Source: Deltaproteobacteria bacterium (GTDB taxonomy: Bacteria; Myxococcota_A; UBA9160; SMWR01). From it: a DNA stretch of 64,000 nucleotides. Each line of letters begins with the position of its first letter. Position 1 is the first letter of the stretch. Below the pieces are notes generated by a model. The model was given only the letters and a program-made list of their open reading frames with translations. It had not been told where the DNA came from and searched no databases. The translations under genes and the position numbers were made by a program. The stretch spans positions 20,891-84,890 of the forward strand of contig PBYF01000138.1 in NCBI GenBank assembly GCA_002729515.1. The letters are read 5' to 3'. Shown here one piece after another: positions 32,487 through 41,704 of the stretch.

Positions 32487-34220
32487 TCAGACAGACTCGA
32501 TTCCGACCCAACCGCGCAGCGCTTCTGGCTCGGTGCGGTGGAGGAACTCACCAGCGGGAAGGCCTTCGGGATTTCGCTCCTTCACGGCGCGCAGAAGGCC
32601 GACTAGCGCCTCGACCATCTGCTCCTCGGGAACCCGCGGATAGAGCACCTGCGCCAGGCGCGACCCCTCCCGCGAGCCACCGACCAGGATCACGTGGTCG
32701 TTCTTTCCATAGCCGTATATACCGATCTCGGCGCTCGGCGGCCGGACGCAGTTGTTCGGGCAACCGGTCATTCGGATCACGACATCCACGTCGCCGAGGC
32801 CCGCTGCGTCGATCGCATCGATGTATCGGGGCAGCACGTTCTCGGCATCGGTCATGGCGAGACCACAGGTCGGCTTGGCGGGGCACGCCATGGCGTTGCG
32901 CCGCACCCGGGAGATCGTCTCGGGCGGCTTGACACGCCCCTCTTCGAGGATGCGCTCCAAAGCCTTGCGATCCCGGACATCGCAGAGCAACAGGTCCTGC
33001 TGGGACGTGAGGCGCACCGAAAGGTCCAGCTCATCGACGGCCCGGCGCACGGCCCGGCGCAAAACCGGACCCATACGGCCGTTTTCCACCGAGATGCCGT
33101 ACCAGTAACGCCCGTCCCGCTGTTCGTGCCAGCCCAGGTGGAACTGCACCGGCGGAAGCGCAACCGGCTCGGCGTCTTCGAGCGCGATGCCGAAACGATC
33201 GCGCAGTTCGGCCTTCACGTGGTTCGGGCCAAGCCTCCGGATCGTGTACTTCCAGCGGGCGAGTTTTCGGTTCTTGCGGTCTCCATTTTCCTTCTGGAGC
33301 ACGCAGATCGCGCGAACCGCCTCGACCACCTGCGCACGACTCACCCGGCCCAGATAGAGGCCGAATAGCGCCGCTGTCTTCGGGTTGTTGTGGGTGAGGC
33401 CGAGTCCTCCACCGCTGTGGAGATCCCACACGGCACCGTCACTCCCGACGGGTACGAGGCCCACGTCCTGCGTCAGAACATCCGCAGAGTTGTCCGCCGG
33501 GTGCGCGATGCCGACCTTGAATTTCCGCGGCAGGTACTGTTCTCCGTAGAGCGGTTCGGTGGCATTCACCGGCCCGGCATTGCGGCCCTCCTCGTCGGAC
33601 AAGAAGACCTGGAAGTAAGCGGAGCTCTGCGGGGCGAGTTCTTCGGCGATCGCCTCGGCCAGCTCTCGCCCACCCGTCGCGTGCTCGGGCTCTAGCCCGT
33701 CTACGGGCGAACACATGACGTTGCGGTTCACGTCGCCGCAGGCGCCGAGTGTGGCGCGGTCGCGGTAGCCCCGGTTCAAGCAGCGCACCAGCGGCGCGAG
33801 CTTGGGGCCGTAGACATGGTGGTACTGAATGCTCTGACGCGATGTGATCCGGATCGTACCGTCCGCAAACGCGTCGCTGGCATCGTCGACAGCCGCCCAC
33901 TGCTCGCGGTTCAAGCCCCCGCCACCGGGGTTTCGAATCCGCACCATGAAGAAATAGTCGTCGGTCTTGCGGCCGCGCTCGCCGCGCTCCTGCTGCTTGT
34001 AGATCCCGAAGAACTTCGAAAGCTCCTTCGCCACGTTCCCGATGGTGGGCTCGCCGCGGTCGAGGGCCTCGATCTCATCGAGGAAGGTATGCACCTCGCC
34101 CTTCGCCGAGACGTAGTAGAGCCCCTGGCTCGCGGCCTTGAGGCGCTCGTTCGCCGACATCTGCGCCAGATCGGCGCTCGCGAGGCTCACGGCCTCGGCG
34201 GCGGACTCAAAGTCAGACAC
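32487..34220 (-). CDS. cysI: Sulfite reductase hemoprotein (siroheme/4Fe-4S), CysI-like
   Basis: 577-residue sulfite/nitrite reductase family protein with two ferredoxin-like half domains. RITSRQSIQYHHV and the N-terminal LGACGDVNRNVMCSP supply siroheme-binding residues; the cluster/siroheme Cys are CPAKPTC and GCPNNC (C-X5-C ... C-X3-C). Six-electron reduction of sulfite to sulfide is most likely; nitrite is the alternative. GTG 34220 has GGGAG five bases upstream. No flavoprotein subunit lies nearby, so ferredoxin may be the donor, and siroheme could depend on the CbiX-type chelatase at 6.9 kb. Confidence 0.88.
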   Translation of the reverse strand: MSDFESAAEAVSLASADLAQMSANERLKAASQGLYYVSAKGEVHTFLDEIEALDRGEPTIGNVAKELSKFFGIYKQQERGERGRKTDDYFFMVRIRNPGGGGLNREQWAAVDDASDAFADGTIRITSRQSIQYHHVYGPKLAPLVRCLNRGYRDRATLGACGDVNRNVMCSPVDGLEPEHATGGRELAEAIAEELAPQSSAYFQVFLSDEEGRNAGPVNATEPLYGEQYLPRKFKVGIAHPADNSADVLTQDVGLVPVGSDGAVWDLHSGGGLGLTHNNPKTAALFGLYLGRVSRAQVVEAVRAICVLQKENGDRKNRKLARWKYTIRRLGPNHVKAELRDRFGIALEDAEPVALPPVQFHLGWHEQRDGRYWYGISVENGRMGPVLRRAVRRAVDELDLSVRLTSQQDLLLCDVRDRKALERILEEGRVKPPETISRVRRNAMACPAKPTCGLAMTDAENVLPRYIDAIDAAGLGDVDVVIRMTGCPNNCVRPPSAEIGIYGYGKNDHVILVGGSREGSRLAQVLYPRVPEEQMVEALVGLLRAVKERNPEGLPAGEFLHRTEPEALRGWVGIESV

Positions 34221-34251
34221 GGGTGCTCCCGAGCGAAAGAGCGAGGCTAGC

Positions 34252-34620
34252 TCAGGCCAGGTCCTCGCGAGTACGGCGGACGCGGACCCCCGCGTACTGG
34301 AGAACCCCCGCGATCGGGGTGGACTTGCGAACCGTCACGCTGACCGCATCGGCGTCGAACTTGCCGAGCACCGCGCGTGCGATCCGGTCGCCGAGTGCCT
34401 CCACGAGCTTGTGCTGCTGATTCGATGCCACGTCCTCGATCACCTCGAAGATCCGCTTGTAGTGAAGCGTGTCGCCGATGCGGTCGGTCCGGCCGGCGCG
34501 CGCGAGGTCCCGCTCGACCTCGATGTCGAGGAGCACCGGCCGGCGGGCCCGGCGCTCGGCAGCGGTCACGCCCAAGGCGGCGGGCACCTGGATTCCCTCG
34601 AGCAGGATCACGTCGGACAC
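34252..34620 (-). CDS. folB: Dihydroneopterin aldolase
   Basis: 122-residue folate-pathway enzyme of the tunnelling fold. Visible: ILLEGIQVPAALGVTAAER at the N terminus, LLDIEVERDLARAGRTDRIGDTLHY, LVEALGDRIARAVL (catalytic-helix Glu), and VTVRKSTPIAGV with the catalytic Lys. It starts at GTG 34620, and its stop lies 31 bases before cysI on the same strand. Divergent from argD. Confidence 0.9.
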   Translation of the reverse strand: MSDVILLEGIQVPAALGVTAAERRARRPVLLDIEVERDLARAGRTDRIGDTLHYKRIFEVIEDVASNQQHKLVEALGDRIARAVLGKFDADAVSVTVRKSTPIAGVLQYAGVRVRRTREDLA

Positions 34621-34695
34621 GGGGCGCCTCCGACGCCAGGGTAGCCCTCCGCGCTAGAGTGGTGCACCTGCCTCGGCCGGCTGAAGGAGATCCCC

Positions 34696-35877
34696 ATGAA
34701 GCTCGAGGACGCCCGGGCAACCGAGGCGAAGCATTTTCTGCCCGTGGTGAAACGACACCCGGCAGTGATCGTCGAGGGCCGGGGTGCCCGCCTGCGCGAC
34801 ACCGAGGGGCGCGAGTACATCGACCTGATGGCGGGCTGGGCGGTGTGCTCCCTGGGCCACTCTCATCCAGCGCTGGTCGAGGCCATCGCCTTCCAGGCGG
34901 GCCGGCTGATGCAGACGACCAACGTCTTCTACACGCTGCCCCAGCTCGAGTTGCTCGAGCGGCTCTCGGCCCTCTCCGGCGACGCGCTGCCCCACGCATT
35001 CGTCGTGAGCACGGGCACCGAGGCGATGGACGGTGCGCTGAAGCTCGCCCACCGGGCGACTGGGCGTGCGAAGTTCGTCTCCACCGAGAACTCGTTCCAC
35101 GGCCGCTCGATCGGCGCATTGCGCATCATCGGCCAGACAAAGCACCGCGAACCCTATGCCGGTCTCCTGCCGGAGGGCTCCGTCGTCCCCTTCGACGACC
35201 TCGACGCCGCGCGCGCAGCGGTAGACACCGACACCGCGGCCTTCGTCGTCGAGCCGCTGCAGGGCGAGGGCGGCGTGAACGTCCCCCGTGACGGCTACCT
35301 CGCCGGGTTGCGCGAAATATGCGACGCGAAGGGCTCACTGCTCGTCTTCGACGAGGTGCAGACGGGCATCGGCCGGCTCGGAACGCTGCTCGGCTACCAG
35401 CACGAAGACGTCACCCCGGACATCGTCACGCTCGGCAAGGGCCTGGGCGGTGGCTTTCCGGTGGCGGCCTTCCTGTGCACCGAGGCCGTCGCAGAAACCG
35501 TGCAGATCGGCGACCACGGAACCACCTACGGCGGCAACCCGCTCGCGTGTGCGGCTGCGAACGCCGTGCTGCGTGTCGTCGCGGAGGAAAAGCTCCACGA
35601 GCGGGCTGCCGCACTCGGGGCGAAGCTGCGGGTGCGGCTCGAGGAGTTTGCGGTGCGGCGACCGGACCTCGCCGAGACGGTGCGCGGGCGCGGGCTACTG
35701 CTCGGGCTCGTCCTGAAAGATGCCGAGCTGGCGGCCGGCGTGCCGGCCCGGGCACTCGACGCCGGCGTAGTCGTCAACGTCACCGCCGGTCGCGCGGTGC
35801 GATTCTTCCCGGCACTCAACATCCCGGAGCAGGACCTCTTCGAGGGCGTCGACCGGGTGCTCGCACTGCTCGAGTGA
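34696..35877 (+). CDS. argD: Acetylornithine aminotransferase
   Basis: 393-residue class III PLP aminotransferase of arginine synthesis. Signatures: DLMAGWAVCSLGHSHP, STGTEAMDGALKLAHRATG, AFVVEPLQGEGGVNVP, LLVFDEVQTGIGRLG, and the PLP Lys in TLGKGLGGGFPVAA, followed by GTTYGGNPLACAAA. AAGGAGAT lies five bases before the ATG. Succinyl-DAP or related activity is possible in the family. Coupled to the sulfatase-like gene by a GTGA overlap. Confidence 0.93.
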   Translation: MKLEDARATEAKHFLPVVKRHPAVIVEGRGARLRDTEGREYIDLMAGWAVCSLGHSHPALVEAIAFQAGRLMQTTNVFYTLPQLELLERLSALSGDALPHAFVVSTGTEAMDGALKLAHRATGRAKFVSTENSFHGRSIGALRIIGQTKHREPYAGLLPEGSVVPFDDLDAARAAVDTDTAAFVVEPLQGEGGVNVPRDGYLAGLREICDAKGSLLVFDEVQTGIGRLGTLLGYQHEDVTPDIVTLGKGLGGGFPVAAFLCTEAVAETVQIGDHGTTYGGNPLACAAANAVLRVVAEEKLHERAAALGAKLRVRLEEFAVRRPDLAETVRGRGLLLGLVLKDAELAAGVPARALDAGVVVNVTAGRAVRFFPALNIPEQDLFEGVDRVLALLE

Positions 35878-37352
35878 GCGCGCGCCATCGCAAGCGGACC
35901 GTGCTCCTGCTCCTCGCGGGCCTTGCGGCTTGCACCCCGGAGCCCGAGCCGCTGCCGAACCCCCAGCGCATCGTCCTGGTGAGCCTCGACACGGTGCGCG
36001 CAGACGCGCTGGCGAACCCGTCTCCCGAAGAGCTTCCGAACCTGACGGCTCTGGCTGCAGAGGGTGCGCACTTCTCCCAGGCCTGGGCGGCCGCCTCCTA
36101 CACGCTGCCGTCCCATGCTGCCATGCTGACCGGACACGACGCCGCCGAGCACCCACTCGACGCAGAGCACCCCAGCCTCGACACCGATACGCCGACGCTG
36201 GCCGAACGGCTGCGCACCGCGGGTTTTGCGACGGCCGGCTTCCACGAGGGCGGCTACCTGCGCGAGGGCTACGGCTTCGGCCGCGGCTTCGAGCTCTACC
36301 AGCTATTGCCGCGCCGCGGCATGATCCAGAAGACCTTCGACCTCGTGCTCGACTGGATCGAAACGCACGCAGACGAGCGCTTCTTTCTCTTCGTTCACAC
36401 CTACGCCGCGCACGACCCCTACGGAGGCTGGGACACGCTGCGCCGCGAGCACCCCGAACTGGGGCTGCCCGCCGCGCCAGCGGTGCGAGCCCTGGCGGAC
36501 GAGTACCCGGACGATGACCCCGCCCAGCTGCCTCCGGTCCACCGCCAACTCTTCCAACTCTACAACCCACTCGCCGATCGCGACCGCCACCGCGTCGACG
36601 TGGTGGCACGACGCCCGGTCGAAGCCGTCGCCGAGAGCCCATACTTCGCGCTGGGAGTCGCCGCAATGCGCGCGGGATATGCGGCGCGCGTGCGGAGCAT
36701 CGACACGGCGATCGGGCGCCTGCGCGAACGGCTCGAAGCGCTCGGCCTGTGGGAGGACACACTCCTCGTCGTGACTTCCGACCACGGCGAAGCGTTCTAC
36801 GAGCACGGCCAACCGTGGCATGGGTACTCCCCGTACGAGGAGGTGCTGCGGGTGCCGTGGATCATCTCGTGGCCGCGCCTTTTCGCCGACCGCGGCCCCG
36901 TCGAGATAGAAGCCCCCGTGTGGCACCTCGACCTGGTACCCACCCTGCTCGCCCTCGTCGGACTCGAACCCGACGTGTCATTGCGCGGGCACAACCTATC
37001 GGGAGCGTTGGCCCAGACCGAGGAACTCGAATCCGAGCGCGATCTCTTCCCGCTCGTGCTCGAAGTCGACTTCCTGGATCGCGAGCCGCCGCGGCGGGTT
37101 GCGATCCACCCGCCCCTCAAATTCGTTCCGTATCACCCGCGCTTTCACGCCGACGGCGACCAGCTCTTCGACCTGGAGACCGACCCCGGTGAGACGCGCA
37201 ACCTGCTCGCCGCCCAGCCCGAGGAAGCCCGGAAGCTCCGAATCGCCGCCGACGCATACGAAGCCGGATTGCGCAGGCCCAGTGCGCCAGCCACAACCGG
37301 CCCCGATGCGGAAACCTTCGAAGACCTGCGCAGGCTCGGTTACGTCGAGTAG
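35874..37352 (+). CDS. Sulfatase-like (alkaline phosphatase superfamily) lipoprotein
   Basis: 492 residues from GTG 35874. The lipoprotein signal VLLLLAGLAAC puts it in the envelope. The metal-site pieces IVLVSLDTVRAD and VVTSDHGEAFYEHG are present. The nucleophile motif reads YTLPSHAAMLTG, so the Cys/Ser that becomes formylglycine is Thr and the Arg is His; it is therefore not a conventional FGly sulfatase. ETRNLL and EDLRRLGYVE at the end are typical of the group. It may be a phosphodiesterase, transferase or sulfatase variant. Confidence 0.85.
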   Translation: MSARHRKRTVLLLLAGLAACTPEPEPLPNPQRIVLVSLDTVRADALANPSPEELPNLTALAAEGAHFSQAWAAASYTLPSHAAMLTGHDAAEHPLDAEHPSLDTDTPTLAERLRTAGFATAGFHEGGYLREGYGFGRGFELYQLLPRRGMIQKTFDLVLDWIETHADERFFLFVHTYAAHDPYGGWDTLRREHPELGLPAAPAVRALADEYPDDDPAQLPPVHRQLFQLYNPLADRDRHRVDVVARRPVEAVAESPYFALGVAAMRAGYAARVRSIDTAIGRLRERLEALGLWEDTLLVVTSDHGEAFYEHGQPWHGYSPYEEVLRVPWIISWPRLFADRGPVEIEAPVWHLDLVPTLLALVGLEPDVSLRGHNLSGALAQTEELESERDLFPLVLEVDFLDREPPRRVAIHPPLKFVPYHPRFHADGDQLFDLETDPGETRNLLAAQPEEARKLRIAADAYEAGLRRPSAPATTGPDAETFEDLRRLGYVE

Positions 37353-37374
37353 TTTGCCGGCACTAGAGGACTCC

Positions 37375-38307
37375 ATGGCCATATCAATTCAGAATGTGAT
37401 GCACGTGAATATCAACTGCTCTGATCTCGAGCGATCGCTCATCTTCTATCGAGACATCGTGGGTCTCCAGACTGGAAGTCACACCAACCCGGTTCCCCAG
37501 GACGGTGCGGGATTCGGGATGAAGGGACAGGTGCAGTGGGACGCGCACATCTTGCAAGACGCACGGGGATTTTCCGGCCCCGGCATCGACCTGCTCGAAT
37601 GGAAGCAACCGGGGCCTTGCGGCCGCCCTCACACCGAGCCGAACCATCTGGGGTTTTTCCGCGTCTGCCTGCTGGTTCCGAACATCGATGCCGTCTACCA
37701 ACGGGCCGTATCCAGCGGGGTCGCGTGTGAGAGCCCGCCTGTGGAGGTACCCGTCGATCCAGACAGCGGATTGATCGTGCGCGTTTTCGTGTGTCGGGAT
37801 CCAGACGGAACGGCGATCGAATTCGTTCAAGAGGAGAGCGTTTCGCAGGCGCAACTGATCCACGTCAACGTGAACTGTTCGGATCTTTCGCGCTCGCTCG
37901 ATTGGTACGAAGGGGTACTCGGCCTGCAAGTTCGCGGCGGCTCGCACCCGGGTCCGGTTTCGGGCAGCGCTTTCGGAATGGACGGCCAGGTCGAGTGGGA
38001 CGCCCGCTTCCTGTGGCCGTCAGAGCACGACACCTTCGCAATCGACTTGCTCGAATGGAAAACACCCGCTCCGGTGGGAAAGCCCACCGCTCGGGCCAAT
38101 CAACTCGGTCTCTACCGCATGGCTTTCATGGTCGAGGACATTCACGCCTGCTTCGATGAACTCGGTAGCCTCGGGGTCGATTGCGGCCCACCGGTATTTC
38201 TCGACATGGGGCCGGAGATTCCAATCGAAGGGGTCTGGGCTCTATTCTTCCCGGATCCAGACGGAACCTGCATGGAACTGATTGAAACACCCAAACTCGA
38301 CGAATAG
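37375..38307 (+). CDS. Tandem-domain VOC (glyoxalase/dioxygenase-fold) protein
   Basis: 310 residues made of two similar VOC modules of about 140 residues. Each opens with HVNxNCSDLxRSLxxY and contains a GMxGQVxWDA segment, IDLLEWK and FFPDPDGTxxE or CRDPDGTAIE. The internal duplication gives the classic two-module fold with one metal site. The reaction could be that of a glyoxalase, an extradiol dioxygenase or an isomerase/epimerase. AGAGGA precedes ATG 37375. Followed two bases later by the PaaI-like gene. Confidence 0.8.
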   Translation: MAISIQNVMHVNINCSDLERSLIFYRDIVGLQTGSHTNPVPQDGAGFGMKGQVQWDAHILQDARGFSGPGIDLLEWKQPGPCGRPHTEPNHLGFFRVCLLVPNIDAVYQRAVSSGVACESPPVEVPVDPDSGLIVRVFVCRDPDGTAIEFVQEESVSQAQLIHVNVNCSDLSRSLDWYEGVLGLQVRGGSHPGPVSGSAFGMDGQVEWDARFLWPSEHDTFAIDLLEWKTPAPVGKPTARANQLGLYRMAFMVEDIHACFDELGSLGVDCGPPVFLDMGPEIPIEGVWALFFPDPDGTCMELIETPKLDE

Positions 38308-38309
38308 CC

Positions 38310-39044
38310 ATGAGTCAAAAATACGACCTGATGAAGCGCTTCCGGGCGCACCAGAGAGGCGTGGAAGAGCCCAGCGAGAAATCCCTGGCCCGGCGGGAAT
38401 TGGCCGACCAGCTGCGCGGGCTCTTACACGCAATCGGCAGCAGTCACGCTACCTCACAAGAGATGCGCGAGATCGCGGGAGAGCTCCGGAAACAGCGCGA
38501 GGTTCTCACGGCCGCGAGCGAGTCCAAGGCGCCCTCTGTGGCGACCGAGCCCGCAAGGGTCCCCGGCATGGCGGACTTCCACGACCGAAGTCCCGTCGCG
38601 GGAAGGGCAAACCCGGTGGCACCTCCGGCCACTCTGGGCGTCGACCCGGATGCGGAGATCGTCGTGGGAGAAGTCACGTTTGGCACGGCCTTCGAAGGTG
38701 TGCCGGGGTGCGTCCATGGCGGCTTCGTCGCAGCCGTGCTCGACGAAGCACTCGGAATGGCAAGCGCCTTCAGCGGCACGACGTGCATGACCGCCGAACT
38801 CACCACCCGCTACCGACGGCATACACCGGTATCGACCGCGCTCCGCATCGAAGCCCGTCTGGTGTCCACCGACGGCCGAAAGGTCCAGACCACCGGCGAG
38901 GTCTATCACGGAGACGTGGTGGTCGCCGAGGGAATTGGCCTCTTCTTCGTCGTCGATGCCGCGAAGTTCGAGCGGCTGGTCGCCGCCCGGTCGGAGAAGA
39001 CCGCGGTCTCGGCTGCGATTCCCCGTCGAAAAAAGGCGGACTGA
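38310..39044 (+). CDS. PaaI-like hotdog thioesterase
   Basis: 244 residues: a charged helical N-terminal region (about 1-75) and a C-terminal hotdog domain with PGCVHGGFVAAVLDEALGMA (HGG and the catalytic acidic residue), AELTTRYRRHTPVS and AEGIGLFF. PaaI/YbgC-type thioesterases hydrolyse acyl-CoAs, which fits the neighbouring beta-oxidation genes. Likely cotranscribed with the VOC gene. Convergent with the thiolase operon. Confidence 0.8.
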   Translation: MSQKYDLMKRFRAHQRGVEEPSEKSLARRELADQLRGLLHAIGSSHATSQEMREIAGELRKQREVLTAASESKAPSVATEPARVPGMADFHDRSPVAGRANPVAPPATLGVDPDAEIVVGEVTFGTAFEGVPGCVHGGFVAAVLDEALGMASAFSGTTCMTAELTTRYRRHTPVSTALRIEARLVSTDGRKVQTTGEVYHGDVVVAEGIGLFFVVDAAKFERLVAARSEKTAVSAAIPRRKKAD

Positions 39045-39111
39045 TCACCTGCTTCCAGCGGGCGTCGTGGACACCGCGCGGCGTGTAGGCCCAGCGGTGT
39101 CGCGCGCCGGT

Positions 39112-40593
39112 TCAAGCTTCGATCCGATTGACACCGCTGCCGGCATCGACCAGCCTCACCTCTCGACCCACCCACTCGATCTCTTCCATCGCCTGCATCA
39201 ACCGGGGATCGTCTACCCTGGCGTAGCAGCGGTCGCCCGCGGGCATGTCACAGACTGCCAGGCCCCACACCGGTCCTTCGCGGCTGTGCACCACGCTGTA
39301 GGCAGCCACGCGGGCGGCACCCACAGCGGTGTTTCGAATTTTGCGATTCGGTGACGCTTCCACACGGGCCTGGACCGCCGCTGCATCCGGCGGCACCACG
39401 CGACCCGGCTCTGCGGAGTAGATCGCAAAGGCGTGGTGGGTCATGTGCATCCCAACGCCACTCACCATTCCCAGGGCCGATGCATCTTCGCGCAGCTTCT
39501 GCACCAGGGTTGCCACGGCGTGGGTCGTGTAGTTGTTCCCCGGACCCCCGTGGAAGGGGAGCCCGCCGGTGACACTGAGCGGCCTCGAATCTTCGACCGC
39601 CAGGCCCAGGGCGTCCGCCGCGAACTCGATGGAACTCCCGAAACAGCTATAGAGATCCAGGTGGGCCATGTCGTCGATCCCCACGCCGACACCGGCGAGC
39701 GCCGCACCGCTGGCCTCTTCCATCGCGACAGAGCGCCACAGCTCGTCCCGTTCGGCCACGTAGACGGGATCCTTGGCATGGCACCAACCCCGAAGATAGA
39801 CGCGGCGATCGCGGGCAACGCCGAGGGCATCGGCCTTTTCGTGACTGGCAAGGATCACTGCGGCGGCCATATCCACATCCAGGATCGAAACCGTGTGCTT
39901 GGGATAGGGGTAGGCAACCATTCGGTTGCGGGAAGTAACCTCGACGAGCTCCTCCGCGGTGCGCTCGTTGCGCAGCCAGGCGTAGGGATTGGCGGCGGCG
40001 ATGTGGCTCATCGGGGCGAGGCGCGCGCCCAGGCGCCGTCGATGCTCGTCGGGCGACAGACCCAGGTGGGCGCGCCGCGCGATGTCGAAAACCGCAAAGG
40101 TCAGGTAGGCCTGAAAGACCTGATGTGCGATCTCGGCGGGATGAAAGGGATCGTCGAAGGGCAGGGCGGGCTTCTCTTCCGGCCGGAAGCTCCACGCCGG
40201 TTTCGCACCCGACTTCTTGAGGCGCCTCTTGGTCGCCAGAGATTCGGCTCCCACCGCGACGGCGACATCGCTGCGGCCCGCCAGGATCTCCGCCGCGGCG
40301 CTCTCGAGCCGCTTCTGCGGAGCGGTCCCGCTGAGCCCCGTGTAGTGGCGGGCACCGTCGCGGAGCCCCAGCCTCGCTGCCAGTCGAGCCGGCGGGTCAT
40401 CGTATTGCCAGCTCAAGCTGTAGACGACCTGGAGACTGTCGACGGCGGCGAGGACATCCCCTCCCCCGCTGTCGACCGCGGCGCTGCGGCACACCTCCTC
40501 CCAGAGATCCAGGGGTTCAGGGGCGTCGCCCTCCTCTGGACGAACCGTGCGCTGGGCCACGCCGATGACACAGGGAGAGCGCGGCTCGATCAT
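39112..40593 (-). CDS. Thiolase family acetyl-CoA acetyltransferase (SCP2-type)
   Basis: 493 residues with a thiolase fold resembling the SCP-x/lipid-transfer-protein thiolases of sterol and branched-chain catabolism. Visible: VIGVAQRTVRP, VAVAVGAESL, DLYSCFGSSIEFAADALGL, TGGLPFHGGPGNNYTTHAVATL and GMVSGVGMHMTHHAF. The usual nucleophilic Cys position is occupied by GLSGTAPQK, so it may be a non-condensing or aldolase-like member. ATG 40593 overlaps the crotonase stop (ATGA). Last gene of a two-gene minus operon. Confidence 0.8.
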   Translation of the reverse strand: MIEPRSPCVIGVAQRTVRPEEGDAPEPLDLWEEVCRSAAVDSGGGDVLAAVDSLQVVYSLSWQYDDPPARLAARLGLRDGARHYTGLSGTAPQKRLESAAAEILAGRSDVAVAVGAESLATKRRLKKSGAKPAWSFRPEEKPALPFDDPFHPAEIAHQVFQAYLTFAVFDIARRAHLGLSPDEHRRRLGARLAPMSHIAAANPYAWLRNERTAEELVEVTSRNRMVAYPYPKHTVSILDVDMAAAVILASHEKADALGVARDRRVYLRGWCHAKDPVYVAERDELWRSVAMEEASGAALAGVGVGIDDMAHLDLYSCFGSSIEFAADALGLAVEDSRPLSVTGGLPFHGGPGNNYTTHAVATLVQKLREDASALGMVSGVGMHMTHHAFAIYSAEPGRVVPPDAAAVQARVEASPNRKIRNTAVGAARVAAYSVVHSREGPVWGLAVCDMPAGDRCYARVDDPRLMQAMEEIEWVGREVRLVDAGSGVNRIEA

Positions 40594-41399
40594 TTTCCCT
40601 GCCACCGCGGCTCGCGTTTCTCGGCAAATGCTCTCGGGCCCTCTTTGGCGTCCTCGCTCTGGAAGATCTGCTGAGCGAGCCCAGACTCGACCTTGTAGGC
40701 ATCCTTCAACGGGAGCCCGAGGCCCCGGAGAACACTCTCCTTGGTGGCCTGAACGGCCAGCGGAGCGTTGGCATTGATGCGCCGCGCCCAATCGAAGGCT
40801 CTGTCGAGCAACTCGGCCTCCCCGACGATTTCATTTACCAGGCCGACCTCCAGCGCGCGCTCGGAGGAAAATCGCTCGGCGGTGAGGAGGAACTCCATGG
40901 CGGCGGGGAAGGCCAGTTGGCGAGGCAGTCGCACGGTGGTTCCTCCACCGGCAAATAGGCCCCGTTTGGGCTCCATCACGCCAAAGCTCGCATTCGGGGT
41001 GGCTATGCGGATATCGACCCCGCCGAGCATCTCCATACCGCCCGCGACACAGGGGCCGTTCACGGCTGCGATCACCGGCTTGTAGAGCTTTACGTTGCGC
41101 AGCACGGCGTACGTGCCGTCGCTGAGCTTGCACCCGTCGATCTCGCTGACTTCCCCCGCCGCGATCTGCTTCTGCAACGCGGTGATCTGGGGGATGTAGG
41201 TCTTCAGGTCGGCGCCGGACATGAAATTCTGCCCGACGCCAGTGACGATAGCCGTCCAAGCGTCGGCATCCTCTCCGAACCGGCGCCAGGCTGCCGCCAG
41301 ATCGCGGAAGTGATACATATCCAGGGAGTTTTTTGCCTCGGGCCGATCGATGGTGATGAGAACCGTGTGCTCGTCGTTTCGTGCGTAGTGAATGGGCAT
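40590..41399 (-). CDS. Enoyl-CoA hydratase/isomerase (crotonase)
   Basis: 269 residues. Oxyanion-hole and catalytic regions are visible: FMSGADLKTYIP, GPCVAGGMEMLGGVDIRIATPNASFGVMEPKRGLFAGGG with Glu at both expected places, and GLVNEIVGEAELLDRA. An insertion of about 30 residues after GADLKTYIP (ITALQKQIAAGEVSEIDG...) is unusual for short crotonases. ATG 41399 was chosen because the conserved strand begins there. First gene of the minus arm of the acyl-CoA cluster; the shared upstream region holds an operator candidate. Confidence 0.88.
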   Translation of the reverse strand: MPIHYARNDEHTVLITIDRPEAKNSLDMYHFRDLAAAWRRFGEDADAWTAIVTGVGQNFMSGADLKTYIPQITALQKQIAAGEVSEIDGCKLSDGTYAVLRNVKLYKPVIAAVNGPCVAGGMEMLGGVDIRIATPNASFGVMEPKRGLFAGGGTTVRLPRQLAFPAAMEFLLTAERFSSERALEVGLVNEIVGEAELLDRAFDWARRINANAPLAVQATKESVLRGLGLPLKDAYKVESGLAQQIFQSEDAKEGPRAFAEKREPRWQGK

Positions 41400-41704
41400 C
41401 TCGCGTACTGCTCCTCGATTTGGATCATAATGCCGCCGATGCTTCGCCGAGCGAAACACACTTCCCGGCGAGAGCGGCACACCCGGGCGGCATTCGATTC
41501 GAACAGGGGTGAGAGAATATCTGACAAATCGCGAGATTTGTGAGAGCATCCCCGGGTCCGGGAAGAATCCCCTCGTCACGAGTTCCGGATTCTCATACAC
41601 CCGAGACTCAGCCACGTCGCTTGCTCTGGGGTTCCGGGCGGAACTCCAGAAGCGCGGCCCACACACGACTCCACGACCGCTAGGGTGAGAAGAAAGGCGG
41701 TTTC
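41400..41704. other. Divergent intergenic region of the acyl-CoA cluster
   Basis: 305 bases between the divergent crotonase and acyl-CoA dehydrogenase genes. No ORF with coding character seen. It holds a strong inverted repeat (41521-41544) and presumably promoters for both arms; clear -35/-10 boxes could not be assigned by eye. Confidence 0.6.
41521..41544. promoter_or_regulatory. Inverted-repeat operator candidate
   Basis: Arms CTGACAAATC and GATTTGTGAG around GCGA: ten-base arms with one mismatch, the inner seven exact. Position midway between divergent catabolic genes and the symmetric form suit a TetR-type (FadR/KstR-like) repressor site, but no regulator gene lies next to it. Confidence 0.55.
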
